The notes beneath the pieces are model-generated. The model saw nothing but the letters and a program-made list of their open reading frames with translations, searched no databases and was not told where the DNA came from. This document shows, piece by piece, positions 8,312 to 16,592 of a stretch of 38,605 nt of DNA. Position 1 is the first letter of the stretch. The number at the start of each line of letters is the position of its first letter. The DNA comes from Terriglobia bacterium (GTDB lineage Bacteria > Acidobacteriota > Terriglobia > Acidiferrales > UBA7541). The DNA lies in the NCBI GenBank assembly GCA_020073705.1, contig JAIQES010000044.1:1-38605 (forward strand). Direction: 5' to 3'. The position numbers and the translations under genes were made by a program.

Positions 8312-9994
8312 ATGGATTCGCGTCTCAGAGAACACAGCCATATCATGCTCGACGGACCTTCCCGGGCGCCTGCGCGTTCCTATTTTAAGGCTATCGGCTT
8401 GTCAGACAACGATCTGGCCAAGCCGATGGTTGGCGTCGCGAACACATGGATCGAAGCGATGCCCTGCAATTCCCACCTGCGTCACCTTGCGGAAAAAGTA
8501 AAGGAGGGAATCCGCGCTGCGGGCGGGACTCCGTTGGAATTTAACACCATCGCCATCAGCGACGGCGAGTCCATGGGCACCGAAGGAATGAAAGCGTCCC
8601 TGGTGAGCCGCGAGGTCATCGCCGATTCGATTGAGTTGGTCGGGCGCGGCTATATGTTCGATGCCATGGTGGCCCTGGCCGGTTGCGATAAGACCATCCC
8701 CGGCACGGCGATGGGCCTGATCCGTTTGAACGTGCCCAGCCTCGTCCTGTATGGCGGCTCGATTCAGCCGGGCCGATTCCGTGGCCGGGACGTAACCATT
8801 CAAGATGTGTTCGAAGCAGTCGGCGCTCACTCTGCCGGCAAAATCACGGACGCGGACTTAAAGGAGATCGAAAGTGTCGCCTGTCCCGGGGCCGGTGCGT
8901 GCGGCGGACAGTTCACCGCGAATACGATGGCCTTGGCTCTTGAATTCATCGGGCTTACGCCGTTGGGATTGGGTAATGTGCCGGCAACGGACCGGCGCAA
9001 GGATGATGCGGCCTACCGTTCCGGCACGCTGGTCATGGACCTGCTCCGCCAGGGTGTAACTCCGCGGCACATTTTGACGCGCAAGGCGTTCGAAAATGCG
9101 ATTGCCTCCGTTGCCGCAACAGGAGGCTCGACCAACGCAGTTCTCCATCTACTGGCGATGGCTAAGGAGGCGGAGATCGAACTTCATCTCGAGGAATTCG
9201 ACGCCATCAGCCAAAGAACGCCGCTGCTGGCCGATATGAAGCCCTGGGGCAGATTCACGGCCGTGGACCTGTACAACGCCGGCGGAACTGCTTTGCTTGC
9301 GAAACGCCTTCTCGACGCGGGCCTGCTTCATCAAAACCAAACTACCGCCGGCTTGAAAACTCTGGAGGAAGAAGCGCTCGCCGTTAAGGAACAGCGAGGA
9401 CAGGAAGTCGTGCGTCCTCTGGCAGATCCGATAAAGAAAACGGGCGGGCTTATGATCTTGAAAGGCAACCTCGCTCCCGAAGGGTGCGTGCTCAAGACGT
9501 CCGGCCACGAGAAGCCCTATCATCGCGGACCGGCGCGCGTGTTTAATCGTGAAGAGGACGCGATGGATGCCGCGGTCAAGGGCTTGATCAAGAAGGGGGA
9601 CGTTGTCGTCGTGCGGTATGAAGGTCCCCGCGGAGGCCCCGGCATGCGCGAAATGCTCGGCCTCACGGCCGCCCTGGTGGGACAGGGGCTGGGCGAGGAC
9701 GTGGCCCTGCTTACCGACGGGCGCTTCAGCGGCGCAACACGCGGGCTGATGGCCGGACACGTCGCGCCCGAGGCCGCACGCGGAGGCCCCATCGCCATCG
9801 TCGCCGAAGGAGACTCGGTAGTTTTCGATCTCGATGCCAGAAAACTGCAGGTCGAACTGAGCGACGCTGAAATCAAGGCGCGCCTTGCAAAATGGAAAGC
9901 CCCCGCGCCACACTACAAGACCGGCGTATTCGCCAAGTACGCAGCATTGGTAAGTTCCGCTTCTCTGGGAGCGATCACTCGCGCCGGCATCTAA
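8312..9994 (+). CDS. ilvD: Dihydroxy-acid dehydratase
   Basis: An iron-sulphur enzyme that dehydrates dihydroxy-isovalerate and dihydroxy-methylvalerate to the 2-keto acids, the step after IlvC. The 560-residue length is typical. Cluster cysteines appear in 'MPCNSH', 'AGCDKTIPG' and 'CPGAGACGG'. The C-terminal swivel domain carries 'GPRGGPGM' and 'TDGRFSG', both family signatures. The ATG at 8312 is preceded by CGGAGGA at ideal spacing. Its TAA stop (9992-9994) coincides with the first bases of a palindromic repeat element that separates it from the convergent amrS. The C-terminus looks complete for the family. Confidence 0.97.
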   Translation: MDSRLREHSHIMLDGPSRAPARSYFKAIGLSDNDLAKPMVGVANTWIEAMPCNSHLRHLAEKVKEGIRAAGGTPLEFNTIAISDGESMGTEGMKASLVSREVIADSIELVGRGYMFDAMVALAGCDKTIPGTAMGLIRLNVPSLVLYGGSIQPGRFRGRDVTIQDVFEAVGAHSAGKITDADLKEIESVACPGAGACGGQFTANTMALALEFIGLTPLGLGNVPATDRRKDDAAYRSGTLVMDLLRQGVTPRHILTRKAFENAIASVAATGGSTNAVLHLLAMAKEAEIELHLEEFDAISQRTPLLADMKPWGRFTAVDLYNAGGTALLAKRLLDAGLLHQNQTTAGLKTLEEEALAVKEQRGQEVVRPLADPIKKTGGLMILKGNLAPEGCVLKTSGHEKPYHRGPARVFNREEDAMDAAVKGLIKKGDVVVVRYEGPRGGPGMREMLGLTAALVGQGLGEDVALLTDGRFSGATRGLMAGHVAPEAARGGPIAIVAEGDSVVFDLDARKLQVELSDAEIKARLAKWKAPAPHYKTGVFAKYAALVSSASLGAITRAGI

Positions 9995-10138
9995 CAGTTC
10001 GTTCAAAAAGGCCTCTGAACCTGTCATTCCGAGCGTAGCGAGGAATCCCTCTTACACAAAACCGAAGAACAAGAGAGATTCCTCGTCGCTTCGCTTCTCG
10101 GAATGACGAGATGCACGAGTTCCTCAACAAACTGCTAG
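9991..10138. mobile_element. MITE-like palindromic repeat element, copy A
   Basis: A 148-base element without coding capacity between convergent ilvD and amrS. Its ends are inverted repeats: CTAACAGTTCGTT on the left, and CTAGCAGTTTGTT when the right end is read on the minus strand. Inside lie long arms starting GTCATTCCGAG, forming a hairpin of about 30 base pairs with a short AT-rich loop near 10055-10070. The TAA of ilvD and the TAG of amrS both fall on its terminal bases. Related copies are at 17760-17820 and 35296-35445. Acting as RNA, it would form a strong hairpin from either strand and could end both transcripts. Confidence 0.8.
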
Positions 10139-11256
10139 AGATTTAGCGCGTCGTACTTGCGTGTGAGCCTGTCGCTGGCGCGTGACATTGCTGGGGAAAC
10201 ACCGCCGTGAGGGTTCTTCCAGCGGCCGGGGATAGCCAGATGGCAAGAAGGACATGCCCCGTCGAGCAGCGAGTTCTGGAGCACGTCGTGCCAGGACCGG
10301 CGGATGAGAATCTCGCCGCAGCCGGGACAGTACGTGTGAGCCGCGCCGCTGTGGATGTTGCCCTCATACACGTAATGAAGGCCCGCATCGAGGGCGATCC
10401 GCCGCGCGGCATGGAGCGTCTCGGGGGGCGTGCTGGGCTTGTCGCGCAGTTTGAAGTCGGGATGAAACGCCGTGAAGTGAAGCGGCACATCGGAGCCGAG
10501 ATGTTCCAGAATCCAGTCAGCGAGATGCCGGATTTCTTGCGGGTCATCGTTCAAGGTGGGAATCAGGAGATTGGTGATCTCAAACCAGACATTGGTTTCC
10601 TGCTTGAGCCACGTGAGCGTATCCAGCACGGGCTGCAGATGCGTGAGCGTGACGCGGCCGTAAAAACCCTCCGTGAAAGCCTTGAGGTCCACATTCGCGG
10701 CGTCCACATGGTCATAGATATCGTGAAATGCTTCGCGCGTAATATAACCGTTGGTGACCATCACCGTGCAGATCCCCGCTTCACGGGCGGCGTGGCAGAT
10801 GTCAATAACATATTCGCCCCAGATCGTCGGCTCGTTATAGGTGAACGCGATCGAAGGACAGCCGTAGCGGATGGCCAGCGCGACAACATCCTCCGGCGGA
10901 ATGTGCGTCGCGTGGACCTGGTCCGATTTCGATTTCGAGGTGTGCCAGTTCTGGCAGAAAAGGCAGCCCATGTTGCATCCTGCCGTGCCAAGCGAAAACA
11001 CGCGCGTTCCGGGCAGAAAATGGTTTAGAGGTTTTTTCTCGATGGGATCAATTTGGAGTGCGGCAGGTGAAGCATATCCAAGGCTGTAGAGCTTCCCTCC
11101 CTGATTGACCCGGATGAAGCAGAAACCCGATTGCCCCTCACCGATGTGGCAGTGCCGCGGGCACAGATAGCAATGTACGCGGCCCTCGGGCATGGGTTCC
11201 CACCAGCGGGCTTCGTGGAGAGCTGCGGTCTTCTCGAATATTTTCAATTCCTGCAT
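10135..11256 (-). CDS. amrS: AmmeMemoRadiSam system radical SAM enzyme
   Basis: A 373-residue radical SAM protein of the AmrS type. It has the cluster motif C-N-M-G-C-L-F-C (Cys94, Cys98, Cys101), an N-terminal cysteine block 'CYLCPRHC' (29-36) and a C-terminal 'CPGCG...CPSC' pair resembling a metal knuckle. The family is named for its usual linkage to AMMECR1 (AmrA) and MEMO (AmrB) proteins; its reaction is not firmly known. Neither partner is in the window. A longer frame reaches 11457, but its extra residues are low-complexity, and the family begins as here. A promoter-like TATAAT at 11305-11300 lies just upstream of this ATG, which supports the shorter start. Its TAG stop lies in repeat element A. 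Confidence 0.88.
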   Translation of the reverse strand: MQELKIFEKTAALHEARWWEPMPEGRVHCYLCPRHCHIGEGQSGFCFIRVNQGGKLYSLGYASPAALQIDPIEKKPLNHFLPGTRVFSLGTAGCNMGCLFCQNWHTSKSKSDQVHATHIPPEDVVALAIRYGCPSIAFTYNEPTIWGEYVIDICHAAREAGICTVMVTNGYITREAFHDIYDHVDAANVDLKAFTEGFYGRVTLTHLQPVLDTLTWLKQETNVWFEITNLLIPTLNDDPQEIRHLADWILEHLGSDVPLHFTAFHPDFKLRDKPSTPPETLHAARRIALDAGLHYVYEGNIHSGAAHTYCPGCGEILIRRSWHDVLQNSLLDGACPSCHLAIPGRWKNPHGGVSPAMSRASDRLTRKYDALNL

Positions 11257-11299
11257 CGCGAATCGAGGAAGGGAACTTCTATCAACCTTCACTATTTTA

Positions 11300-11305
11300 A
11301 TTATA
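11300..11305 (-). promoter_or_regulatory. Candidate -10 box for amrS
   Basis: A perfect TATAAT reads on the minus strand at 11305-11300, about 45 bases before the amrS ATG. A poor TGACTT lies 18 bases upstream as a possible -35. Confidence 0.4.
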
Positions 11306-11326
11306 CACCCGGCCGCGACGGACAAG

Positions 11327-11554
11327 TCAGACGTTGCGTGCGCTTTGCGCGCGACGACGTTCGGCGGTCCATGCAAGGAAGCGTTCGAATCGCGCGCGCT
11401 CGCGCCAGACAAGGCGGAAGAATTCAACCGGGCCAAGCGCGCGCATGTCCCCGCCAAAGAAGGTTTCCAGGCGCCAGCGAATATAAGGACTGGCCCACGG
11501 ATGCAGCCGGTAGCCTCTGGCCGTTATCCAGTAGTAGCGGAGGGCGTTGAACAT
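11327..11554 (-). CDS. Small conserved-looking protein of unknown function
   Basis: A 75-residue basic, aromatic-rich protein (opening 'MFNALRYYWITARGYRLHPW') with no signal peptide or clear membrane helix. It starts 8 bases after the stop of the BstA-like gene on the same strand, so the two are probably co-transcribed. A longer frame reaches 11731, but that part overlaps the BstA coding sequence in another frame and is unlikely. I do not recognise a named domain. The many Arg and Trp residues suggest binding to nucleic acid or membrane, but that is only a guess. Confidence 0.55.
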   Translation of the reverse strand: MFNALRYYWITARGYRLHPWASPYIRWRLETFFGGDMRALGPVEFFRLVWRERARFERFLAWTAERRRAQSARNV

Positions 11555-11562
11555 CAATGGGG

Positions 11563-12087
11563 TTACTTCCAACCTTCGCGCTCGCGAAGCGAAGTGATGT
11601 GCGCTACGTGATGACGGCCATGCCAAGCATAGATACCGAGCATGTCGTCGAGCGTCATCGTTCCGCGTTCCGGGTGCCGCAGGCGGCGGGCAAAATCCTC
11701 TGGCCGCATCGAACGCAGCAGCACGCCCCAACGATGGTGAAGGGCTTCGAGCAGCGCGAGAGATACCTCGACAGGTGTTTCACGCGAGTCCTGAAGTTCC
11801 GCCCAACGGGCCTCGTCGTACGGCTTGATCGTCGGCTCGTCCTCAGTGAGCGCAAGTTTGAATCGGACGTACGCGTTCAAATGGGCGTCTGGAAGGTGGT
11901 GCACAACCTGCCGGACCGTCCAGCCACCCGGCCGATAGGGCGTGTCAAATTGCTCCCGGGAAAAGCCGGCGACGGCATCGCGCAAGCACTTGGGCGCAGC
12001 CGCGATTTGAGAGATTGCGTTGGAACGCTCAGTGGAAGAAAGCGGCGCCTTCGGCTTGTACTTCCCGATCGGGTAACGCAAATCCAT
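11563..12087 (-). CDS. BstA/YfiT-like DinB-fold metal-dependent transferase
   Basis: A 174-residue DinB-superfamily protein closest to the YfiT/BstA group, which in Bacillus-type organisms transfers bacillithiol to electrophiles. Diagnostic runs are 'LRYPIGKY' at the start, 'PYRPGGWTVRQVVHHL' in the middle, and 'YAWHGRHHVAHI' near the C-terminus. The last two hold the metal-binding histidines. The ATG at 12087 was chosen over an upstream start at 12132 because the family starts with 'MDLRYPIG'. Whether this organism makes bacillithiol is unknown, so the thiol partner is open. The downstream small gene is probably in the same operon. Confidence 0.85.
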   Translation of the reverse strand: MDLRYPIGKYKPKAPLSSTERSNAISQIAAAPKCLRDAVAGFSREQFDTPYRPGGWTVRQVVHHLPDAHLNAYVRFKLALTEDEPTIKPYDEARWAELQDSRETPVEVSLALLEALHHRWGVLLRSMRPEDFARRLRHPERGTMTLDDMLGIYAWHGRHHVAHITSLREREGWK

Positions 12088-12107
12088 TGGGGACCCCCTC
12101 AAACGGA

Positions 12108-12169
12108 GTGGATCAAAAAAAACGAAACACAAGTCCCGAATGACAGCCCATTAGAGGGACCTGTCATTC
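12108..12169 (-). terminator. Hairpin with T-run after coxG
   Basis: Reading the minus strand, GAATGACAG (12169-12161) pairs perfectly with CTGTCATTC (12146-12138) across 14 bases, followed about a dozen bases later by an eight-T run near 12115. The arms carry the same GTCATTC core as the dispersed repeat elements, and the coxG TGA stop lies inside the first arm. It probably ends the cox transcript ahead of the BstA gene. Confidence 0.5.
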
Positions 12170-12604
12170 CTTCTTCAATTCCTCGGCAGCCGCGGCGAAA
12201 AATTCGTCCACAATCTTTCGTGCAGCGCCTTCGATCATGCGCTGGCCGACTGCCGCGACCATTCCACCGACTTGCGCTTCGCCAGAGTAACGCAATTCGG
12301 TTTGTCCGCCTTTTTCCGCGAGTTCGACCTGCCCCGTCCCGTCCACGAAGCCGGGGAGGCCCTTCCCCGATAGCCTCATGCGCATTGATCTTGGCGGCTT
12401 CTTTTCGAAAAATTCGAGAGTCCCGGCGTATTTACCGGAAATGGCGGCGATGCCGAACTTCACCGCAGCCTTGAATCGGTCCGGGCCCTCCGGATCAAGC
12501 CGTTCGCATCCGGGGAGCAATTTCGCCAGACGACCGGGGTCCGTCAGCAGCGCCCAGACCTTTGCAGGCGGCGCAGGCAGACTATACTGACCCGAAAGCT
12601 TCAT
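12164..12604 (-). CDS. coxG: CoxG-type SRPBCC protein
   Basis: A 146-residue SRPBCC-fold protein of the carbon monoxide dehydrogenase subunit G family. Recent work ties CoxG proteins to recruiting the enzyme and handing electrons onward at the membrane, though it was first regarded as an assembly factor. The 'PPAKVWALLTDPGRLAKLLPGC' style opening and 'GFVDGTGQVEL' strand region fit the family. A C-terminal amphipathic stretch rich in Ala, Glu and Lys follows. Its ATG overlaps the coxM stop by 4 bases (ATGA-type), so the two are translationally coupled. It is the last gene of the coxS-L-M-G operon. Confidence 0.85.
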   Translation of the reverse strand: MKLSGQYSLPAPPAKVWALLTDPGRLAKLLPGCERLDPEGPDRFKAAVKFGIAAISGKYAGTLEFFEKKPPRSMRMRLSGKGLPGFVDGTGQVELAEKGGQTELRYSGEAQVGGMVAAVGQRMIEGAARKIVDEFFAAAAEELKKE

Positions 12605-13476
12605 GCCTTGCCTTGCGCTCGAGCAAACGCTCGTTTGAGAGCCCGGCGCGTATAGACAGAGGCCATTTCCCGGCGGTAGTCCGCCGATGCATGAAGGTCC
12701 GCGAGCGGCTCGACACCTTGCGCCGCGTAACGCGCCGCGTCGGTGAAGATTTTGTCCGACGCCTTCTTGCCGCGCAGCGCTTTTTCCACGGCTTCGGCTC
12801 GGAATGCCTTTGGCCCCAGTCCCGTTACCCCGACGCCGGCATCTTCAATCTTTCCGCCTTTTCCAAGCCTGAGCCGCGCAGCAACGCCTACGATAGCGAA
12901 TCCCGAAGCGGGCTGAGGCAATTTTTCGTATGCCGCGCCGGTATGAGCAGCGAGCGGCGTCACGCGCACCTGGCTCAGGATCTCACCAGGTCGCAGAGCG
13001 GTGGTGAGCATATCCAAGAAAAATTCATTGACCGGGATCGTTCTGGCCCCCGCCGTGGACGCGGCAACGATTTCCACATCCAACGCCAGCAGCGCGGCCG
13101 GATAATCCGCGGCGGGATCGGCGTGGGCCAGGTTTCCGCCAAGCGTGCCGCGGTTACGGACTTGAACGTCACCGATTGCCGCGGCGGTCTCGGCGAGCAG
13201 CGGACACTTGGCGCGCAGCAGATTCGAACTCTCGATCTCCGCGTGTGTCGTCAATGCGCCGATGGCGATGTGGCCGTTTTCTTCGCGGATATAGCTCATC
13301 CCGCGCAGCCGGCCGATGTCAATGACGTAGCGGGGCTGCGCCAGTCGCAGCTTCATCAGCGGCAGGAGGCTATGCCCTCCCGCCAGGATTTTTGCCTCAT
13401 CGCCATGGCGCTCCACAAGCCGCAGCGCTTCTTCCAGAGTCTTCGGCGCGGCATATTCGAACGGCGCGGGAATCAT
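12601..13476 (-). CDS. coxM: CoxM-type FAD-binding medium subunit of a molybdenum hydroxylase
   Basis: A 291-residue flavoprotein subunit that passes electrons from the iron-sulphur subunit to the acceptor. FAD contacts are clear: 'AGGHSLLPLMKLR' near residue 32, and 'RNRGTLGGNLAHADPAADYPA' near residue 107. Both are hallmark motifs of the CODH/xanthine dehydrogenase FAD domain. A CO_deh_flav_C domain makes up the last third. The ATG at 13476 overlaps the end of coxL by 4 bases and has GGAGG 6 bases upstream. Gene order S-L-M is that usually seen for form II rather than form I (M-S-L) clusters. Confidence 0.93.
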   Translation of the reverse strand: MIPAPFEYAAPKTLEEALRLVERHGDEAKILAGGHSLLPLMKLRLAQPRYVIDIGRLRGMSYIREENGHIAIGALTTHAEIESSNLLRAKCPLLAETAAAIGDVQVRNRGTLGGNLAHADPAADYPAALLALDVEIVAASTAGARTIPVNEFFLDMLTTALRPGEILSQVRVTPLAAHTGAAYEKLPQPASGFAIVGVAARLRLGKGGKIEDAGVGVTGLGPKAFRAEAVEKALRGKKASDKIFTDAARYAAQGVEPLADLHASADYRREMASVYTRRALKRAFARAQGKA

Positions 13477-15812
13477 TTTGCCCTCCTGCTGCCCTTTTGC
13501 ATGAGCTTCCAGATCCGTTCGCGCTTAAACGGCATGTCCACGTGGCGGACGCCAAATGGGGCAAGCGCATCCGCGACGGCGTTCGCAAGCGCGGGAGTAG
13601 CGCCGATGGTGCCCGCTTCCCCGACTCCCTTGACGCCCAGCGGATTAACCGGCGACGGCGTGACGGTGCGGCCGGTTTCCATCCACGGCATGTCGGATGC
13701 GCGTGGAATCGCATAATCCATCAATTCCCCAGTAATGAGCTGGCCTTGCTCGTCATAGACGGCTTCCTCGAGCATTGCCTGCCCGAACGCCTGCACGATT
13801 CCCCCGTGTACCTGTCCCTCCACCAAGAGTGGGTTCAGGACATTACCGCAGTCGTCCACGGCAACGTACTTGATGAGCCGGACGTCGCCGGTTTCCGTGT
13901 CGATCTCAACGACGCAGACGTGTGCGCCAAACGGAAATGTGAAATTCTTTGGTTCATAGAACGATGTCGCATCGAGCCCCGGTTCCATGTTTGGTGGCAG
14001 GGTCTTGGCGGAATATGCAGCGGCGACCACTTCGCCGAATGCAAGGGACTTTTTCGGCTGAAACTTTGAGAAGATCTTCATGTCCGCGAAAACAAGCTTT
14101 GACGGGTCCTCGCCAAGCAGGAATCCGGCAAGCGCGGCAAGCTTCTCGCGGAGTTTCATCAGCGACTGGTAGGCGGCGACACCGCCCACGGCCGTCCCCC
14201 GGCTTCCGAAGGTGCCGATCCCGTAAGGCACGATGGACGTGTCACCGTGAATCACGTTGACGTCGTCGGGCTCCAGGCCGAGGATTTCCGCGCCCAACTG
14301 TGCGAAGCTTGTTTCCTGCCCCTGTCCGTGCGGCGACGCCCCCGTCAGGATGTTGATCATGCCGCTCGGCTCGATGCGTACCGTAGCCGACTCCCAGCCG
14401 CCCGCCGGCATCGCACTCGACGGTCCCATGGCGCAGATCTCAACATATGTCGATAGTCCGATTCCGACGCAACGCCCTTGCTTGCGGGCTTTCGCCTGCT
14501 CCTGACGCAGTTTCTTATAGTCGGACATTTTCAGCGCCAGATCGAGGCTTCGCGGGTAGTTCGCGCTGTCGTAAATGATTCCGGTAGGCGTGGCGTATGG
14601 AAAGTCCTCCAGCTTCGGAAAATTCTTCCGTCGCAAATCTGCCGGGTCATTCTTGAGTTCCGCTGCCACCAGATCGAGCGCGCGCTCGACCAGATACGTG
14701 GCTTCGGGACGCCCCGCTCCCCGATAGGCATCGGTGGACATTTTGTTGGTAAGAACTCCGATGATTTCCGTGCGAATTGCGGGGATCTTGTAACAGCCGG
14801 AGGCCATCAAACCGGTCAGCGTCGGAATGAGCGGCGTGAGCAACTGATAGTAAGCGCCCAGATCGGCAATCACGTGAATGCGCAGGCCGAGAATCGTTCC
14901 GTCACGCTTAAAAGCCACCTCTACATCGTCAATCTGATCGCGGCCGTGAGTCGTGCCCTGCATATTTTCGCGGCGCGTCTCAATCCATTTTACCGGCTTG
15001 CCCAGGCGCATCGCCAGATAGCCCAGCAGCGCCTCTTCGACATAGACGTTGAGTTTACTGCCGAACCCTCCGCCGACTTCCGGCGTAATCACCCGCACCG
15101 AATGCTCGGGCACGTCGAGCATTGACGCGATTTGCGTGCGGAGCAAATGTGGAATCTGCGTCGAGGACCAAAGGGTGAGCTGCCGCTCTCCGGGCTTGTA
15201 CTCCGCGACGACGCCGCGAGTTTCCATCGCGACAGGAATCAATCGCTGGTTCACCAACCGCTGCTTGATGACCTTGTCAGCCTTCTTGAACGCAGCCTTC
15301 AGGTCGCCGCCCTCGAGTTCCCAGCGATAGGCGACGTTGTCTTTGTAACCGTCGTAGAGAACCGTGGAGCCCTTTTCAAGCGCTTTCTCCGGGTCAACGA
15401 CTGGCGTCAACGGCTCGTAATCCACTTCGATCAGGTCTATCGCATCGCGCGCCGCATACCGGTCTGTCGCAACCACTACGGCGACGCCTTCCCCGACAAA
15501 CCGCACGCGATCGTGCGCAAGCACCGGCCGAGGCGCGGCCTTCATATCCGGAATCTGCGCGGCGCACGGCACCGCGCCGATCGAGCCGCGAAGATCGGCG
15601 CCGGTCAGCACCAGCACCACTCCCGGCGCGGACTGCGCCTTTGATACATCCACCGAGCGAATTTGTGCGTGAGCATAGGGGCTGCGGAGAATCGCCGCAT
15701 GATGCAGACCGGGCAGCACAATGTCATCGACGTAGTGGGCCAAACCCTGGATCAGCCGTGGGTCTTCCTTCCGCTTCAGCGGCTTTCCGAGATATCGAGT
15801 GGCGGCGGGCAT
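13473..15812 (-). CDS. coxL: Form II CoxL-type molybdenum-binding large subunit
   Basis: A 779-residue catalytic subunit of the xanthine dehydrogenase/CODH family. The active-site loop reads A-Y-R-G-A-G-R (residues 362-368), the form II signature. Form I CO dehydrogenases carry AYxCSFR with a Cys for copper, so CO is not assured as substrate; other aldehydes, purines or heterocycles are possible. Molybdopterin-binding runs such as 'GGGFGSK' and 'GQGQETSFAQ', and a late glutamate in 'GVKGVGEAGTIG' (the usual base), are present. The ATG at 15812 is chosen because GGAGG lies 5 bases upstream and homologues begin 'RYLGKPLKRKED'; a longer frame to 15908 overlaps coxS. Confidence 0.95.
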   Translation of the reverse strand: MPAATRYLGKPLKRKEDPRLIQGLAHYVDDIVLPGLHHAAILRSPYAHAQIRSVDVSKAQSAPGVVLVLTGADLRGSIGAVPCAAQIPDMKAAPRPVLAHDRVRFVGEGVAVVVATDRYAARDAIDLIEVDYEPLTPVVDPEKALEKGSTVLYDGYKDNVAYRWELEGGDLKAAFKKADKVIKQRLVNQRLIPVAMETRGVVAEYKPGERQLTLWSSTQIPHLLRTQIASMLDVPEHSVRVITPEVGGGFGSKLNVYVEEALLGYLAMRLGKPVKWIETRRENMQGTTHGRDQIDDVEVAFKRDGTILGLRIHVIADLGAYYQLLTPLIPTLTGLMASGCYKIPAIRTEIIGVLTNKMSTDAYRGAGRPEATYLVERALDLVAAELKNDPADLRRKNFPKLEDFPYATPTGIIYDSANYPRSLDLALKMSDYKKLRQEQAKARKQGRCVGIGLSTYVEICAMGPSSAMPAGGWESATVRIEPSGMINILTGASPHGQGQETSFAQLGAEILGLEPDDVNVIHGDTSIVPYGIGTFGSRGTAVGGVAAYQSLMKLREKLAALAGFLLGEDPSKLVFADMKIFSKFQPKKSLAFGEVVAAAYSAKTLPPNMEPGLDATSFYEPKNFTFPFGAHVCVVEIDTETGDVRLIKYVAVDDCGNVLNPLLVEGQVHGGIVQAFGQAMLEEAVYDEQGQLITGELMDYAIPRASDMPWMETGRTVTPSPVNPLGVKGVGEAGTIGATPALANAVADALAPFGVRHVDMPFKRERIWKLMQKGSRRAK

Positions 15813-15829
15813 AAATCCTCCAAGACGCT

Positions 15830-16324
15830 TCAGCGCTTGCGTGACTTCATTTTCTTGGCTGCGAACTCGACTGCCTGGACAATGTGCTGGTATCCCGTGC
15901 AACGGCACAGGTTGCCGGACAGCGCATGACGGATTTCCGGTTGTGATGGGTTCGGATTTGCACGCAGCAGCTCAACCGATGCGAGGATCATTCCCGGCGT
16001 GCAATAGCCGCATTGCAGGCCGTGCTTCTCCCAGAAGGCTTCCTGCACCGGATGCAGGCCATTGCCATTCGTGGGAGCCTGTGCGGAAAGTCCTTCGATC
16101 GTCGTGATTTCCGAGCCAGAGGCTTGCACGGCGAGCACCGTGCAGGACTTCACGGTCTTCCCATCGAGCAGCACGGTACACGCACCGCAAAGCGATGTCT
16201 CGCATCCGATATGCGTCCCCGTCAGGCCCAGCACGTCGCGTAGATAATGAACCAGTAGAAGCCGCGGCTCGATCTGGCTCTCGTACGACTTCCCATTCAC
16301 TCGAACTTGGATTTCGGCGGACAT
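15830..16324 (-). CDS. coxS: CoxS-type [2Fe-2S] small subunit
   Basis: A 164-residue iron-sulphur subunit that carries electrons from the molybdenum site to FAD. The plant-type cluster is bound by Cys41, Cys46, Cys49 and Cys61, in the pattern C-x4-C-x2-C-x11-C. The second cluster is bound by Cys105, Cys108, Cys140 and Cys142, in the pattern C-G-Y-C then C-R-C. The ATG at 16324 follows GGAGG at 6 bases. It is the first gene of the operon, 17 bases ahead of coxL. The upstream 268 bases (16325-16592) hold no recognisable gene and presumably contain the operon promoter, although no strong box was found. Confidence 0.95.
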   Translation of the reverse strand: MSAEIQVRVNGKSYESQIEPRLLLVHYLRDVLGLTGTHIGCETSLCGACTVLLDGKTVKSCTVLAVQASGSEITTIEGLSAQAPTNGNGLHPVQEAFWEKHGLQCGYCTPGMILASVELLRANPNPSQPEIRHALSGNLCRCTGYQHIVQAVEFAAKKMKSRKR

Positions 16325-16592
16325 GTTGCCTCCGGGAGCGACGGCGATTCCAGACGTGCAAGGCTCACTGAGAATGGAAACTTACTCCGGTCTCAGGGAA
16401 AATTCAAGGCACGTTCATCCGCCGCGAAAGCTGGGCGCCTGGTTTGGAAAAATCTACTGTGACACCGCCCGGACCCAGATACGGCTGGTCGCGGACTTCC
16501 CTGGGTGTACGCTGCGGTTGCCGACGGCAAGCGTTAGGTCCGGCCCACAAAGCCCACAGTACCCTTGGGGATAGAACTTCAGACTCAGAACC

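Noticed and set aside
9991-10138. CRISPR-like array from repeated GTCATTCC segments
   Set aside because: The copies are single inverted elements at distant sites, with no regular spacers and no cas genes.
12562-13716. A 384-codon plus-strand frame across coxM and coxL
   Set aside because: Antisense to overlapping cox genes that have complete motifs; product looks random.
16325-16592. Short plus-strand frame upstream of coxS
   Set aside because: No ribosome site, no domain and poor composition; the region is more likely the cox promoter zone.
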